From assembly GCF_024207115.1 (NCBI RefSeq), contig NZ_CP100128.1, forward strand, positions 3,968,001-4,032,000: a stretch of DNA of 64,000 nucleotides, written 5' to 3'. The stretch comes from Chromobacterium sp. IIBBL 290-4. GTDB taxonomy: Bacteria > Pseudomonadota > Gammaproteobacteria > Burkholderiales > Chromobacteriaceae. Below are positions 26,803 through 34,788 of this stretch, one piece after another; positions within the stretch are counted from its first letter, which is position 1, and every line of letters begins with the position of its first letter. Below the pieces are notes generated by a model, which saw only the letters and a list, made by a program, of their open reading frames with translations, was not told the DNA's origin and did not search any database. A program made the translations under genes and the position numbers.

Positions 26803-29800
26803 AGATCCTGACTCTGCGCCTGAAGAACCTGAACTCGCTCAAGGGCGAGTGGAAAATCGACTTCACCCAGCCACCGTTCAAGGACAGCGGGCTGTTCGCC
26901 ATCACCGGCCCAACCGGCGCGGGCAAGTCCACCTTGCTGGACGCCATCTGCCTGGCGCTTTACCACGAAACGCCGCGCCTCAAAACCATCTCGGCCTCCT
27001 CGAACGAGATCATGACCCGCCACACCGCGGATTGCCTGGCCGAAGTGGAGTTCGAGGTAAAGGGGCAGGTTTACCGCGCTTTCTGGAGCCAACGCCGCTC
27101 GCGCGACAAGGCGGACGGCGCCTTGCAGGCCCCCAAGGCGGAACTGGCCGATGGCGCGGGCAATATCCTGGCCAGCCAGATCAATGACAAACTCAGGCGC
27201 ATCGAGGCGATTACCGGCCTGGATTTCGCCCGCTTCACCAAGTCCATGATGTTGGCGCAAGGCGGTTTCGCAGCTTTCCTCAATGCCAGCGCCAACGAGC
27301 GCGCAGAGTTGCTGGAAGAGCTGACGGGGACCGACATCTACGGCCAGATCTCGCAGCGGGTGTTCGAGCAAGCCCGCGACGCCAAGCAGGCCCTGGACCA
27401 GCTGAAAGCGCGCGCGGACGGCGTGGAGCTGCTGCCCGAAGATCGCAGGCAGGATATGTCGCGCCAAGTCGATGCGCTATCCCGGCAACTATCCGAGCTG
27501 CAGGCCCGGCAGGCGCAGACGCAAGCCTTGCGGCAATGGCGCCACGAGCTGACGCAAGCCGAGCAGGCCGCGCTTCAGGCCCGAACAGGCGAACAAGACT
27601 CGATCGGCGCGAAACAGGCGGCGGAGCCTGAATTGCAGCGCTTGCGGCTAGCCGAACCCGCGGAGGCGCTGCGACCCATCCACCAGGCGCATCAAGACGT
27701 CCAGGCCAGGCAGCGGCAAACGCATGACGCGCTGAGCAAGGCGCAAGCTGAGCTTGCCGACAAACAATATCGGATCATGATCGCGTGCTGGCAGGCTCAT
27801 GCCATCGCCACGGGCCTGGCCGAGCAAGCCCGGCAGCGATGCGAGATCGCTCGCGGTGAGCGGCAGGCGCTGGAAAACTGGCTGGCGCAAAACTCCCACT
27901 TCGCCGCGCTGGGCGAGCGGCTCAGCGGCTGGCAGAGTCAATACGGGCAAATCGAGCAAGCCAGGCGCAACGCCCGGCAATTGCTTGAGCAACTGCAGGC
28001 GCAGCAGCGACAAACGGATGAGGCCGCGCTCAGCCTGGACGAGCAGGGAGCAAAACGGGATGCCTGCCGCGAGGAAAGCCAGCGGCTGCAGCGCGCAGCG
28101 CAAGCCGGGGCGCAAGCGCTGACAAGCTTGCTCCAAGGACAATCCATCGCCGAACTGCGCGCCGCCTGGATGGCTGCCGGGGAAGGCACGCAATCTTGGC
28201 GCCAGCTTACGCAACTGGCCGCGAGATTGCGTCAGAACGCCAGTCAGCAGGTCTTGCAGCAAGCCGCCATGCAAGAGACCGCGCAAGAGCAAGCCGCGCA
28301 AGCGGCGCAGTTGGACAGCCTGCGCCGCGATTACCGCCCGCTCAAGGAGCAGGTCGAGGACAAGCGCAAGCTGCTGGCGCAGGAACAACGCATCCAAAGC
28401 CTGGAAGCGCACCGCGCGGCTTTGCATCCCGGAGAGGCATGTCCGCTGTGCGGCTCTTGCGAGCATCCCGGCATCCAAACCTATCAAAGACTGAACCTGT
28501 CCGAAACAGCGCGCGCCCTGCAGGAAAAGGAAGCCGCGTTGTCGCAACTGGAAGAGCGGGGCAATGCCGCCAAGGCTGAACTGGCCAAGCGGGAAGGGCG
28601 ATTGCAACAGCAAGGTGAGGCGCTGCAATCGCTGGAGAAGGCGCAATATCAGGAGACCGCGGCCTGGCAAGCGCTCGCGGCGCCTTGGGCGCTGGGCGGT
28701 GAGGCTTGGCGGCAAGAGGAAGCCCTGCGGCAAGCCCAGGCCAAAGCCGATCAGCTTGAAGCTGAAGGAAAGACGCGGCTGGCGCAAGCCGAGCAGGCCG
28801 AGCAAGCGCATGCATCCGCCCAGAAATCGGCTCAAGACAGCGCCCAGCGCTGGCAAGCGGCTGAGCAACAGTTTGAATTGCTTCGACAAGCGCTGGAGCA
28901 TGCCAAGCAACGCGCAAGCGAACTGGCGAAGACTCAGCAGGCTGCGGAACAATCGGCGCAGCAAGCTTTTGGACAGCTGCAGTCCGCCATCGCCGCCGGC
29001 GGTTTCGAGACCGAGGGCGACATGACCCAATGGCTGATCGATCGCCAGCAAGATTGGCAGCGCTGGCAAAGCCATCAGCAAGCCAAGCAACAGCAAGAAG
29101 CTGATGTTCTCAAGCTGCAAAACCTGGCGGAGCAAACTGAGCAGATTTCCGCCAATTGGCAAAAGCGTTGGCTGCGGCTGGAAACAGACGCCCCAGCTGG
29201 CGAGCCCCTGCCGTTGATCGACGAGCCCTCGCTAGCCAAACAAGCTGAGCAAATCGAAGCGCTCGCCGCGCAAATAGCCGGCCTGCAGGGGCAGCAGGCC
29301 CAACTGTCCGCGGACCTAAGCGCGCAACTGCGTCAAAGCAGCGATGCCGAAGCCGCCTGGATTGCCGCGTTGCGCGACAGCCCTTTTGCCGATGCCGATG
29401 CTTTTGGCCAGGCGCTGCTTCCCATTGCGGAGCGGCAACGCCTGCAAGCCCTGGAGCGGCAGCTATCGCAAGCTTTGGAACGCAGCGCGGCGGTGCGGCA
29501 CAGCGCCGATGCGGCCCGCCAGACCTTGCAGGATCAAGCGCGCTGCGAGCACAGCCTAGCCGAGTTGGACGCCATGCTGGCCGGACATGGCGAGCAAGGG
29601 CGCGCGCTGTCCAGCGAGCAAGGCGCGCTTAAGGCCTTGCTGCAGAATGATGAACTGCGCCAAGGCAACCAGCAGGCTTTGCTGCAACAAATAGAACATC
29701 AGGCCGGTGAAACGGATATCTGGCAGCGGCTTAATAGCCTGATCGGCTCCAAGGAAGGCGACAAGTATCGCAAGTTTGCCCAAGGACTGACGCTGGATCA

Positions 29801-30230
29801 TTTAATGCATCTAGCCAACCGCCATTTAGCCAAGCTGCATGGCCGCTATCTGCTGCAACGCAAGAGCGGCGGCGAGCTGGAGCTGGAAATCCTGGATGCC
29901 TGGCAAGCGGACGCCGCCCGCGATACCCGCACCCTGTCCGGCGGCGAAAGTTTTCTTGTGAGCCTGGCGCTGGCCTTGGCCTTGTCCGACCTGGCTAGTC
30001 ACAAAACATCGATCGATTCCTTGTTTTTGGACGAGGGCTTCGGCACGCTGGACGCCGCCACACTGGAGGTGGCGCTGGATGCGCTGGACACCTTGAACGC
30101 CAGCGGCAAATCCATAGGCGTGATCAGCCATGTGGAAAGCATGAAGGAGCGGATCTCGGTTCAGATCCGCCTGCTCAAATCCGGCGGCTTGGGCATGTCG
30201 ACGCTGGAGGTTGAGGGGGCTGTTGGCTGA
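26799..30230 (+). CDS. sbcC: Exonuclease SbcC (SMC-like ATPase)
   Basis: 1143 residues. An N-terminal Walker A (TGPTGAGKSTLLDAI), long Gln/Ala-rich coiled-coil arms with the zinc-hook CPLCGS near the middle (about residue 548), and a C-terminal ABC signature (TLSGGESFLVSLALALALSD) with Walker B (DSLFLDEGFGTLD) are all present. It clamps DNA and controls SbcD by ATP hydrolysis. Complete; the IS element begins about 115 bases after the stop. Confidence 0.95.
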   Translation: MKILTLRLKNLNSLKGEWKIDFTQPPFKDSGLFAITGPTGAGKSTLLDAICLALYHETPRLKTISASSNEIMTRHTADCLAEVEFEVKGQVYRAFWSQRRSRDKADGALQAPKAELADGAGNILASQINDKLRRIEAITGLDFARFTKSMMLAQGGFAAFLNASANERAELLEELTGTDIYGQISQRVFEQARDAKQALDQLKARADGVELLPEDRRQDMSRQVDALSRQLSELQARQAQTQALRQWRHELTQAEQAALQARTGEQDSIGAKQAAEPELQRLRLAEPAEALRPIHQAHQDVQARQRQTHDALSKAQAELADKQYRIMIACWQAHAIATGLAEQARQRCEIARGERQALENWLAQNSHFAALGERLSGWQSQYGQIEQARRNARQLLEQLQAQQRQTDEAALSLDEQGAKRDACREESQRLQRAAQAGAQALTSLLQGQSIAELRAAWMAAGEGTQSWRQLTQLAARLRQNASQQVLQQAAMQETAQEQAAQAAQLDSLRRDYRPLKEQVEDKRKLLAQEQRIQSLEAHRAALHPGEACPLCGSCEHPGIQTYQRLNLSETARALQEKEAALSQLEERGNAAKAELAKREGRLQQQGEALQSLEKAQYQETAAWQALAAPWALGGEAWRQEEALRQAQAKADQLEAEGKTRLAQAEQAEQAHASAQKSAQDSAQRWQAAEQQFELLRQALEHAKQRASELAKTQQAAEQSAQQAFGQLQSAIAAGGFETEGDMTQWLIDRQQDWQRWQSHQQAKQQQEADVLKLQNLAEQTEQISANWQKRWLRLETDAPAGEPLPLIDEPSLAKQAEQIEALAAQIAGLQGQQAQLSADLSAQLRQSSDAEAAWIAALRDSPFADADAFGQALLPIAERQRLQALERQLSQALERSAAVRHSADAARQTLQDQARCEHSLAELDAMLAGHGEQGRALSSEQGALKALLQNDELRQGNQQALLQQIEHQAGETDIWQRLNSLIGSKEGDKYRKFAQGLTLDHLMHLANRHLAKLHGRYLLQRKSGGELELEILDAWQADAARDTRTLSGGESFLVSLALALALSDLASHKTSIDSLFLDEGFGTLDAATLEVALDALDTLNASGKSIGVISHVESMKERISVQIRLLKSGGLGMSTLEVEGAVG

Positions 30231-30345
30231 AACGGGGAAGCGCCCTTCATGTAAGACCTATCGATTCCTCATCTCGGGTTATGCAAATTTCAGATAGTAA
30301 CGATCTATCCTCGAGTATTTTAAATTTTCCAATCCTAATTCAAAC

Positions 30346-31381
30346 GGCTTTGTTGCATAAATAGGCTTCGGCATGCAAAGCCCCTTTCCCCGGACGGATT
30401 TATGGCATGCGCACCGTCATCGGCGTCCCGAGCCGCGTGAAGCGGTTCAAGATCGCCGCTCGCACTTGGAGCTCTGCGACTTGACGGTCGAAGTCCCTTG
30501 CCATTACCCGCTCGCCCAGCAGCTTGAAACAGCGCATCTTGGTTTCCACCAGGCTGCGGCGATGGTAACCGCTCCATTTCCTCCAGATCGCTCGACCCAG
30601 GAGCCGGGTAGCACGCAGTATCTCGTTTCGGACATGGGCGCCCAACCGATTTTCCTTCCACGGCTTGGCATTCTTTCGGGTAGGAATCACCGCCTCGGCT
30701 TTTCGCTTGGCAATCGCTTCATGGCAGCCTTTGGTGTCGTAGGCACCATCGCCACTTACTGCAGCAATCCTTTCCCCCGCGGAAATCTGGTCCAGCAACT
30801 CCGGCAACATTGGCGCATCGCCCACCGCGTTGTCGGTCACTTCAATCGCCCGGATTTCCAGCGTCTGCGCATCAATGCCCAAATGCACCTTGCGCCACTG
30901 ACGGCGGTACTCCGCGCCGTGTTTCTTCGTTTTCCATTCGCCTTCACCCAGCATCTTGATGCCGGTGCTGTCGATCAACAGGTGCAGCCCGGTCGTGGTT
31001 GGACGGCAAGGAATGGCCACCTGCAAATGCTTTTGCCGCCGGCACACGGTGCTGTAGTCCGGCGTCAGCCAGTCCAGCCCCGCCAGTTTGAGCAGGCTTT
31101 GCACCATACCCACGGCCTGTCGGAGCGCAAGATTGAACAGGCATTTGATCGTCAGGCAGAACTGAATGGCGGCATCGCTGAAAGTCGGTGTCCGTCCACG
31201 TTTGCCGACTGCAGAGCCATGCCAGCGCATGTCACGGTCCAACCAGATCATCAGCGACCCACGCGCCTTGAGCGCAGCATTGTAGGTCTTCCAGTTGGTG
31301 GTCTTGTACTTGGGCGGGGCGGGCTTGCTCATGCCGTCATTCTACCCCGCCTGCTGGGAGGGTGATTTGTGCAACAAAGCC
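30346..31381 (-). mobile_element. IS5-family (IS903 group) insertion sequence
   Basis: 1036 bp bounded by near-perfect 17-base inverted repeats: GGCTTTGTTGCATAAAT at 30346-30362 and the complement of GGCTTTGTTGCACAAAT at 31365-31381 (one mismatch). The ends resemble IS903. The 9 bases on each flank (AATTCAAAC left, TGCTTTATC right) do not match, so no target duplication is seen. It is inserted between sbcC and the YbaK-family gene. Confidence 0.9.
30400..31332 (-). CDS. IS5-family transposase
   Basis: 310 residues, intact. The N-terminal TNWKTYNAALKARGSLMIWL, the LLIDSTGIK segment with the first catalytic Asp, the GDGAYDTKGCH region with the second Asp, and the YHRRSLVETKMRCFKLLGER signature (Y-R-E box with the catalytic Glu) fit the IS903 group of IS5 DDE transposases. 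The element may still be mobile. Confidence 0.9.
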   Translation of the reverse strand: MSKPAPPKYKTTNWKTYNAALKARGSLMIWLDRDMRWHGSAVGKRGRTPTFSDAAIQFCLTIKCLFNLALRQAVGMVQSLLKLAGLDWLTPDYSTVCRRQKHLQVAIPCRPTTTGLHLLIDSTGIKMLGEGEWKTKKHGAEYRRQWRKVHLGIDAQTLEIRAIEVTDNAVGDAPMLPELLDQISAGERIAAVSGDGAYDTKGCHEAIAKRKAEAVIPTRKNAKPWKENRLGAHVRNEILRATRLLGRAIWRKWSGYHRRSLVETKMRCFKLLGERVMARDFDRQVAELQVRAAILNRFTRLGTPMTVRMP

Positions 31382-31454
31382 TGCTTTATCACTCAATTCA
31401 TGGCGTGGGCGGCGAGCGAATCCAGATGGGCAACGGTTGAAAGGGAGGAGGGGC

Positions 31455-31859
31455 GTGGAAATATTGACTCACACAAAACCGGTGAAATCGGTGCGAGACG
31501 GCCTGGATTTTTTTGGGATCGAGCCGGCGCAAGGCGCGCCCACTTTTGTGATAGACGCGGATGGCAAGCTGCATGCGCTGATCTTGTCTGCCGCGCGCGG
31601 GCATATCGATTTCAAAAAACTGGCGAAGCTGCTTGGGGCGGAAAACGCCGAGTTGGCGAGCCGGCGGCGGGTGGAGAGCGCGACAGGCATTCCCATCGGC
31701 GCCATTCCGCTTACCGGGTTGAACATGCCTTATGTTTTGGACGCATCGCTGCTGCGCCACGATTATGTGTACGGCGGAACCGGGTGTTTTCACACAACCG
31801 CCAAAGCCTCTCCGCAGGAGCTCATCGCCATCAATCAGATCGAGCTGTTTTATGAGTGA
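31455..31859 (+). CDS. YbaK/EbsC-family aminoacyl-tRNA deacylase-like protein
   Basis: 134 residues from a GTG preceded by AGGGAGGAGGGG. The open frame continues upstream into the IS, but that part is not native. VRDGLDFFGIEP, the core ILSAARGHIDFKKLAKLLGA, and the GIPIGAIPLTG ... VYGGTGCFHTTAKAS segments match the YbaK/EbsC fold. It probably hydrolyses mischarged tRNAs. The IS end lies only 73 bases upstream, so the original promoter has probably been displaced. Confidence 0.75.
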   Translation: MEILTHTKPVKSVRDGLDFFGIEPAQGAPTFVIDADGKLHALILSAARGHIDFKKLAKLLGAENAELASRRRVESATGIPIGAIPLTGLNMPYVLDASLLRHDYVYGGTGCFHTTAKASPQELIAINQIELFYE

Positions 31860-31919
31860 TAGGCGAGGACTGGAAGCGATCGCAGAGACCAGGCCTCGCC
31901 GGCTCGACTCAAGACAGGC

Positions 31920-33146
31920 TTACCAGGGCCGCGAGCTGGAGGGGCAGGGCGGGGCGACGGCTTGGTTGCTGCCGGTATCCAGGAAGCCATCGCTGATCCA
32001 CCATCCGGCTAAGGTTTGATTCCAGATATCCGTGCGGCCCCAGACGCCATCGACGGTCTCTGCCCGTACATGGCAACTTATGGCGAGCGTGTCGCCTCGG
32101 GCAGCCTTGCCCCCTATCTGCGCGGCAAGACTCGGAGCGGCCCGCAGATTGACGTGGCTGTCGCCGGCTCTTGGCGTTGCCACGCCGCTTATGTTTCCTG
32201 TCGGCGGTTGCGGGTCTGGGCTTTCCTGATAGTGGGTAAGCCGTCCTCCCACGTTCACCCGGCTGCCATTGCGCTGCGCAAATCCCTGATAGGCCCGGCC
32301 TCCGGCAAAGAACTGCCAGCCGCCAAACTGCTTGCGGTTCACTGACTCAGCTTTCCCTTGAAAAATAAGAGAGAAATGAACATGCGGCCCGGTGCTGCTG
32401 CCGCCGCAAGGCAATCCATTGCCTATCGTTCCCAAATACGCGCCTTTGTCTACGCGCTGCCCGTCAGGCAGCGGCGTCAGATTGCCCATGTGATAGTAGG
32501 TGGTGGAATAGCCGTTATCGTGAACCAGCTTAAGCAGCGCGCTGCCATTGCGCACGCAGCTTTTGTAGAGGACACCCGCCGCCGGCGCCAACACCTTGCC
32601 GTCGCCGCCTGCGAAATCGATGGAGTCGTAAGGCTGGCTTTCTCCGCTATAGCCATGCGGACCGCCTGTCATCGTCCAGGCGGAACCCGCGCGCCAAGGC
32701 AGGCCCAGCCCGGTGGACTCAGGCGCAACCCCTTGCTTGCGCAACGCGCCCTGGCTGCGCCAAGCCAGTTTTTCCGCCGGCCTTAACCAGTCTTTTGGCG
32801 ATTGCTCCAAAAGTTCGGCAAAGCGCGGATCGCTATCCAGCGCCAGCGCCCAGCCATCAGCGAGGCGCTTGGCCAGAAACAGATGGGATGCCGGCACGCG
32901 GTCGTTGCCGCTGACTTGCGTTGGCAAAGGCTGTGTAACCGATCCCAATACCCACATGCCATCGGTGGTTTGACGGTTGGTTTCCACCAGCGTTTCGATC
33001 TGAGAGTCTGCCGCCAGAGGCAGCGTCTGCCTAAGGAGGCTGCCGGCAGCTTGTTGCAGCTTTTCGTCCATTGCGGGCTGAGCGGCTGCGGCTGCATCGG
33101 CCGCAAGCATGGATAACACAAAGGCGCTGGAAATGAAGCGGTTCAT
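31920..33146 (-). CDS. LasA-like secreted M23 metalloendopeptidase with SH3-like tail
   Basis: 408 residues from the ATG at 33146, supported by AAGGAG upstream and a clean signal peptide (RFISSAFVLSMLAADAAAAA). A propeptide-like region is followed by the M23 catalytic domain: HGYSGESQPYDSIDFAGGDG (His and Asp ligands) and TGPHVHFSL (HxH). A C-terminal SH3-type domain begins around HVNLRAAPSLA. The layout resembles LasA/beta-lytic proteases, which cut glycine-containing peptidoglycan cross-links of other bacteria. The same frame stays open upstream through the prophage HTH gene to 33692, so automatic calling may report a 590-residue fusion. The signal peptide and ribosome-binding site argue for this start. 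Confidence 0.8.
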   Translation of the reverse strand: MNRFISSAFVLSMLAADAAAAAQPAMDEKLQQAAGSLLRQTLPLAADSQIETLVETNRQTTDGMWVLGSVTQPLPTQVSGNDRVPASHLFLAKRLADGWALALDSDPRFAELLEQSPKDWLRPAEKLAWRSQGALRKQGVAPESTGLGLPWRAGSAWTMTGGPHGYSGESQPYDSIDFAGGDGKVLAPAAGVLYKSCVRNGSALLKLVHDNGYSTTYYHMGNLTPLPDGQRVDKGAYLGTIGNGLPCGGSSTGPHVHFSLIFQGKAESVNRKQFGGWQFFAGGRAYQGFAQRNGSRVNVGGRLTHYQESPDPQPPTGNISGVATPRAGDSHVNLRAAPSLAAQIGGKAARGDTLAISCHVRAETVDGVWGRTDIWNQTLAGWWISDGFLDTGSNQAVAPPCPSSSRPW

Positions 33147-33692
33147 CGCGGGCTCCTTATCGTTATGAAACGGCCACGAGGCCGTCTGCGACCATAGCCG
33201 CGAAGCGATGCCTAGGCAGCTGGCCTTATGTAGGACCTGGGTAAGGGAACTTTGTGGGTCGGAGGATTCAACACCAATTTCCTGCAGCCATACGGCGGGT
33301 TCATTTATTCGCATAATCTGTGATTCCGTCGCATGTGTTTGTATAAGCTCAGAGGCCAAACATTTGTCTGAACCTGTTGCGGCGGCGCAAATCATAATCG
33401 CTAGGAATAAAGCGGCTACGCGCTGCGAATACCGAAAAAAAACGCTTTTCAGGTACTCCCGCTGCATCTCATCTGTTGTCTGCTCATAGGCTAAGCATGC
33501 GCATACTTCTCTTGCGTCCAGTCCTAGGATGTCAGCAATTATGTATGGCGCAGCGGGGGGCGGGTTCCTTTCCCCTCGCAACATGTAGCCTATTTTCTTT
33601 GGGTCGATTAAAAGCAATTTTGCAACAGAGTAATCTGTTTCAAGTCCTTGTTTTTCCTTGATTTCTGCCACGTACTCCGCAAACTTTTTCAT
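33147..33692 (-). CDS. Prophage 1 HTH protein with C-terminal hydrophobic segment, reads into host DNA
   Basis: Starts MKKFAEYVAEIKEKQGLETD. Residues about 15-60 form a helix-turn-helix-like region (YSVAKLLLIDPKKIGYMLRG), like small phage regulators (DUF3693-type). A hydrophobic segment (VAALFLAIMICAAA) follows near residue 100. The frame crosses the dif hybrid at 33333-33305 and has no stop before the LasA-like gene, so its last about 55 codons are host DNA and it is in frame with that gene. It is divergent from the phage G5P-like gene across paired operators and is the likely phage repressor. The end given here is arbitrary (base before the LasA-like start). Confidence 0.6.
33305..33333 (+). 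other. Left dif/att hybrid of prophage 1
   Basis: The XerC-type arm ATTCGCATAA (33307-33316) matches dif well. The centre is TCTGTG and the other arm ATTCCGTCGCA (33323-33333) does not resemble the XerD arm seen at the other two sites (TTATGTCAAAT). This is the pattern expected when the host XerC arm is joined to a phage attP arm. Confidence 0.7.
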
Positions 33693-33719
33693 GTCTACTG
33701 TCCTTTAGTTCATTTCATA

Positions 33720-33766
33720 TCCCCTAAAAGGGACTAATTTCCATATTGCGTATCCCCTTTAAGGGA
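33720..33766. promoter_or_regulatory. Paired operators between the prophage 1 HTH and G5P-like genes
   Basis: TCCCCTAAAAGGGA (33720-33733) and TCCCCTTTAAGGGA (33753-33766) share the pattern TCCCCT-WW-AAGGGA and are exactly 33 bases apart, about three helical turns. They lie in the divergent gap, as expected for lysogeny-type control by the HTH protein. Confidence 0.7.
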
Positions 33767-33813
33767 GTATGCGCAATAGCGGGACTATTTGTCACTTAAT
33801 CGGAGTTATAGCC

Positions 33814-34146
33814 ATGTTACTCGTTCGCATTGAGCCGGAAGACGGTGCCGTCCGTCTGAAGACTGTCCGCCGCCGCGCTGACGGCCAAGAGTTCCAGATT
33901 CCCGAACAGACTGTATGGGTCTATGGTATTGACAAAGATGGGCACCAGGACCGCCACCCGTACCGCTCCCAAATTTCGCTGGACAAAGGCCAGCAGCCGT
34001 ATGCTCCGGGTGATTACACTCTTCACCCGTCTTCTTGCCGTTTCAATAATTATGGCTCTGCGCTTCAAATGAACATGCGACTTATTCCTATCGAGCAATT
34101 CGCGCCCCTTTTGAAAAAGACCCTGTTTGAACGTAAGCAAAATTGA
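33814..34146 (+). CDS. Filamentous phage ssDNA-binding protein (G5P-like)
   Basis: 110 residues from the ATG at 33814 (GGAG upstream). RSQISLDKGQQPYAPGDYTLHPSSCRFNNYG is similar in layout to the equivalent prophage 2 protein (VRLQDDQRPYVPGYYMLSPTS), the typical beta-rich helix-destabilising fold of gene V proteins. It coats the single-stranded phage genome before extrusion. First gene of the rightward phage operon. Confidence 0.75.
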   Translation: MLLVRIEPEDGAVRLKTVRRRADGQEFQIPEQTVWVYGIDKDGHQDRHPYRSQISLDKGQQPYAPGDYTLHPSSCRFNNYGSALQMNMRLIPIEQFAPLLKKTLFERKQN

Positions 34147-34163
34147 ATGGCTGCCGCGGCCGA

Positions 34164-34225
34164 TTCGATAGCGCTGGGAAAGGGCTTTGCCCTACCAGCG
34201 CGATCGAACGGCGCGGGGGCTTTTT
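34164..34225 (+). terminator. Large two-level hairpin with T-run after the G5P-like gene
   Basis: TTCGATAGCGCTGG (34164-34177) pairs with CCAGCGCGATCGAA (34195-34208) except for two central bases, and its loop holds a second hairpin (AGGGC-TTT-GCCCT). A GC-rich stretch and T5 follow at 34221-34225. It is probably a partial terminator setting the ratio of the early gene to the coat genes; an origin role is possible. Confidence 0.6.
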
Positions 34226-34275
34226 ATCGCCTGATGATAGATGGCCCTTTAATACCCTGACTAAATAGGTGATTT

Positions 34276-34530
34276 ATGGCTATCTGCGTCGTTGTAAATG
34301 CCGATGGGACGATGACGCCAAGCAATGCATCGCCGGATCAGTGCACCGGTTATTTGATGGTTACTCCGCAGGAATTTAATAGTTTTACGTCAGCGAATAG
34401 CTTTTTTATTCCACTGACAATTGAGCAGGGGGCTTTGATAGGTGCTGCAATTTTAACCGTCTGGGCAACTGCATTTGGTTTCCGCGTTGTTTCGCGGATG
34501 CTTTCTACTGCTACTGGAGACTCGGAATGA
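34276..34530 (+). CDS. Small inovirus membrane protein (MAIC family)
   Basis: 84 residues, starting MAICVVVNADG, with a QCTGYLMVTPQEF stretch and one membrane helix (IGAAILTVWATAFGFRVV). The prophage 2 protein at 46074-46316 begins MAICASVD and has the same layout and the same position before the coat gene, so this is a conserved filamentous phage minor protein. ATGA overlap with the coat gene. Confidence 0.65.
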   Translation: MAICVVVNADGTMTPSNASPDQCTGYLMVTPQEFNSFTSANSFFIPLTIEQGALIGAAILTVWATAFGFRVVSRMLSTATGDSE

Positions 34531-34730
34531 ATACGAACCTGATCAAGAAAGTCGCTTTCGCTGCTGTCGCTTCCACCGCTGCCGGTGCCGCAATGGCCGA
34601 TGGCATCGACGTGACCGCCGTTGTCACTACCATTCAAGGCATCACCGCCGCCGTTGTCAGTATCGGTGTGGCGGTACTGGCCGTGACCGCGACCATCTTC
34701 GGTTACAAGTACCTTCGCAAGGTTATGTAA
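34527..34730 (+). CDS. Major coat protein (pVIII-like)
   Basis: 67 residues: a signal peptide (KKVAFAAVASTAAGAAMA), then a mature part of about 43 residues starting DGIDVTAVV, with one membrane helix (AAVVSIGVAVLAVTATIFGY) and a basic end (KYLRKVM). This is the standard inovirus coat plan. The start is the ATG overlapping the previous stop. Confidence 0.85.
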   Translation: MNTNLIKKVAFAAVASTAAGAAMADGIDVTAVVTTIQGITAAVVSIGVAVLAVTATIFGYKYLRKVM

Positions 34731-34788
34731 TCGCCTCGCTTGTGGGGCGGCATCTGCCGCCCTTTTTTTATTTCGGCGGGAGGATTAA

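Noticed and set aside
27648..29162. A 504-codon Leu/Arg/Gln-rich frame antisense to sbcC
   Set aside because: It is a by-product of the Gln/Ala coiled-coil codons of sbcC.
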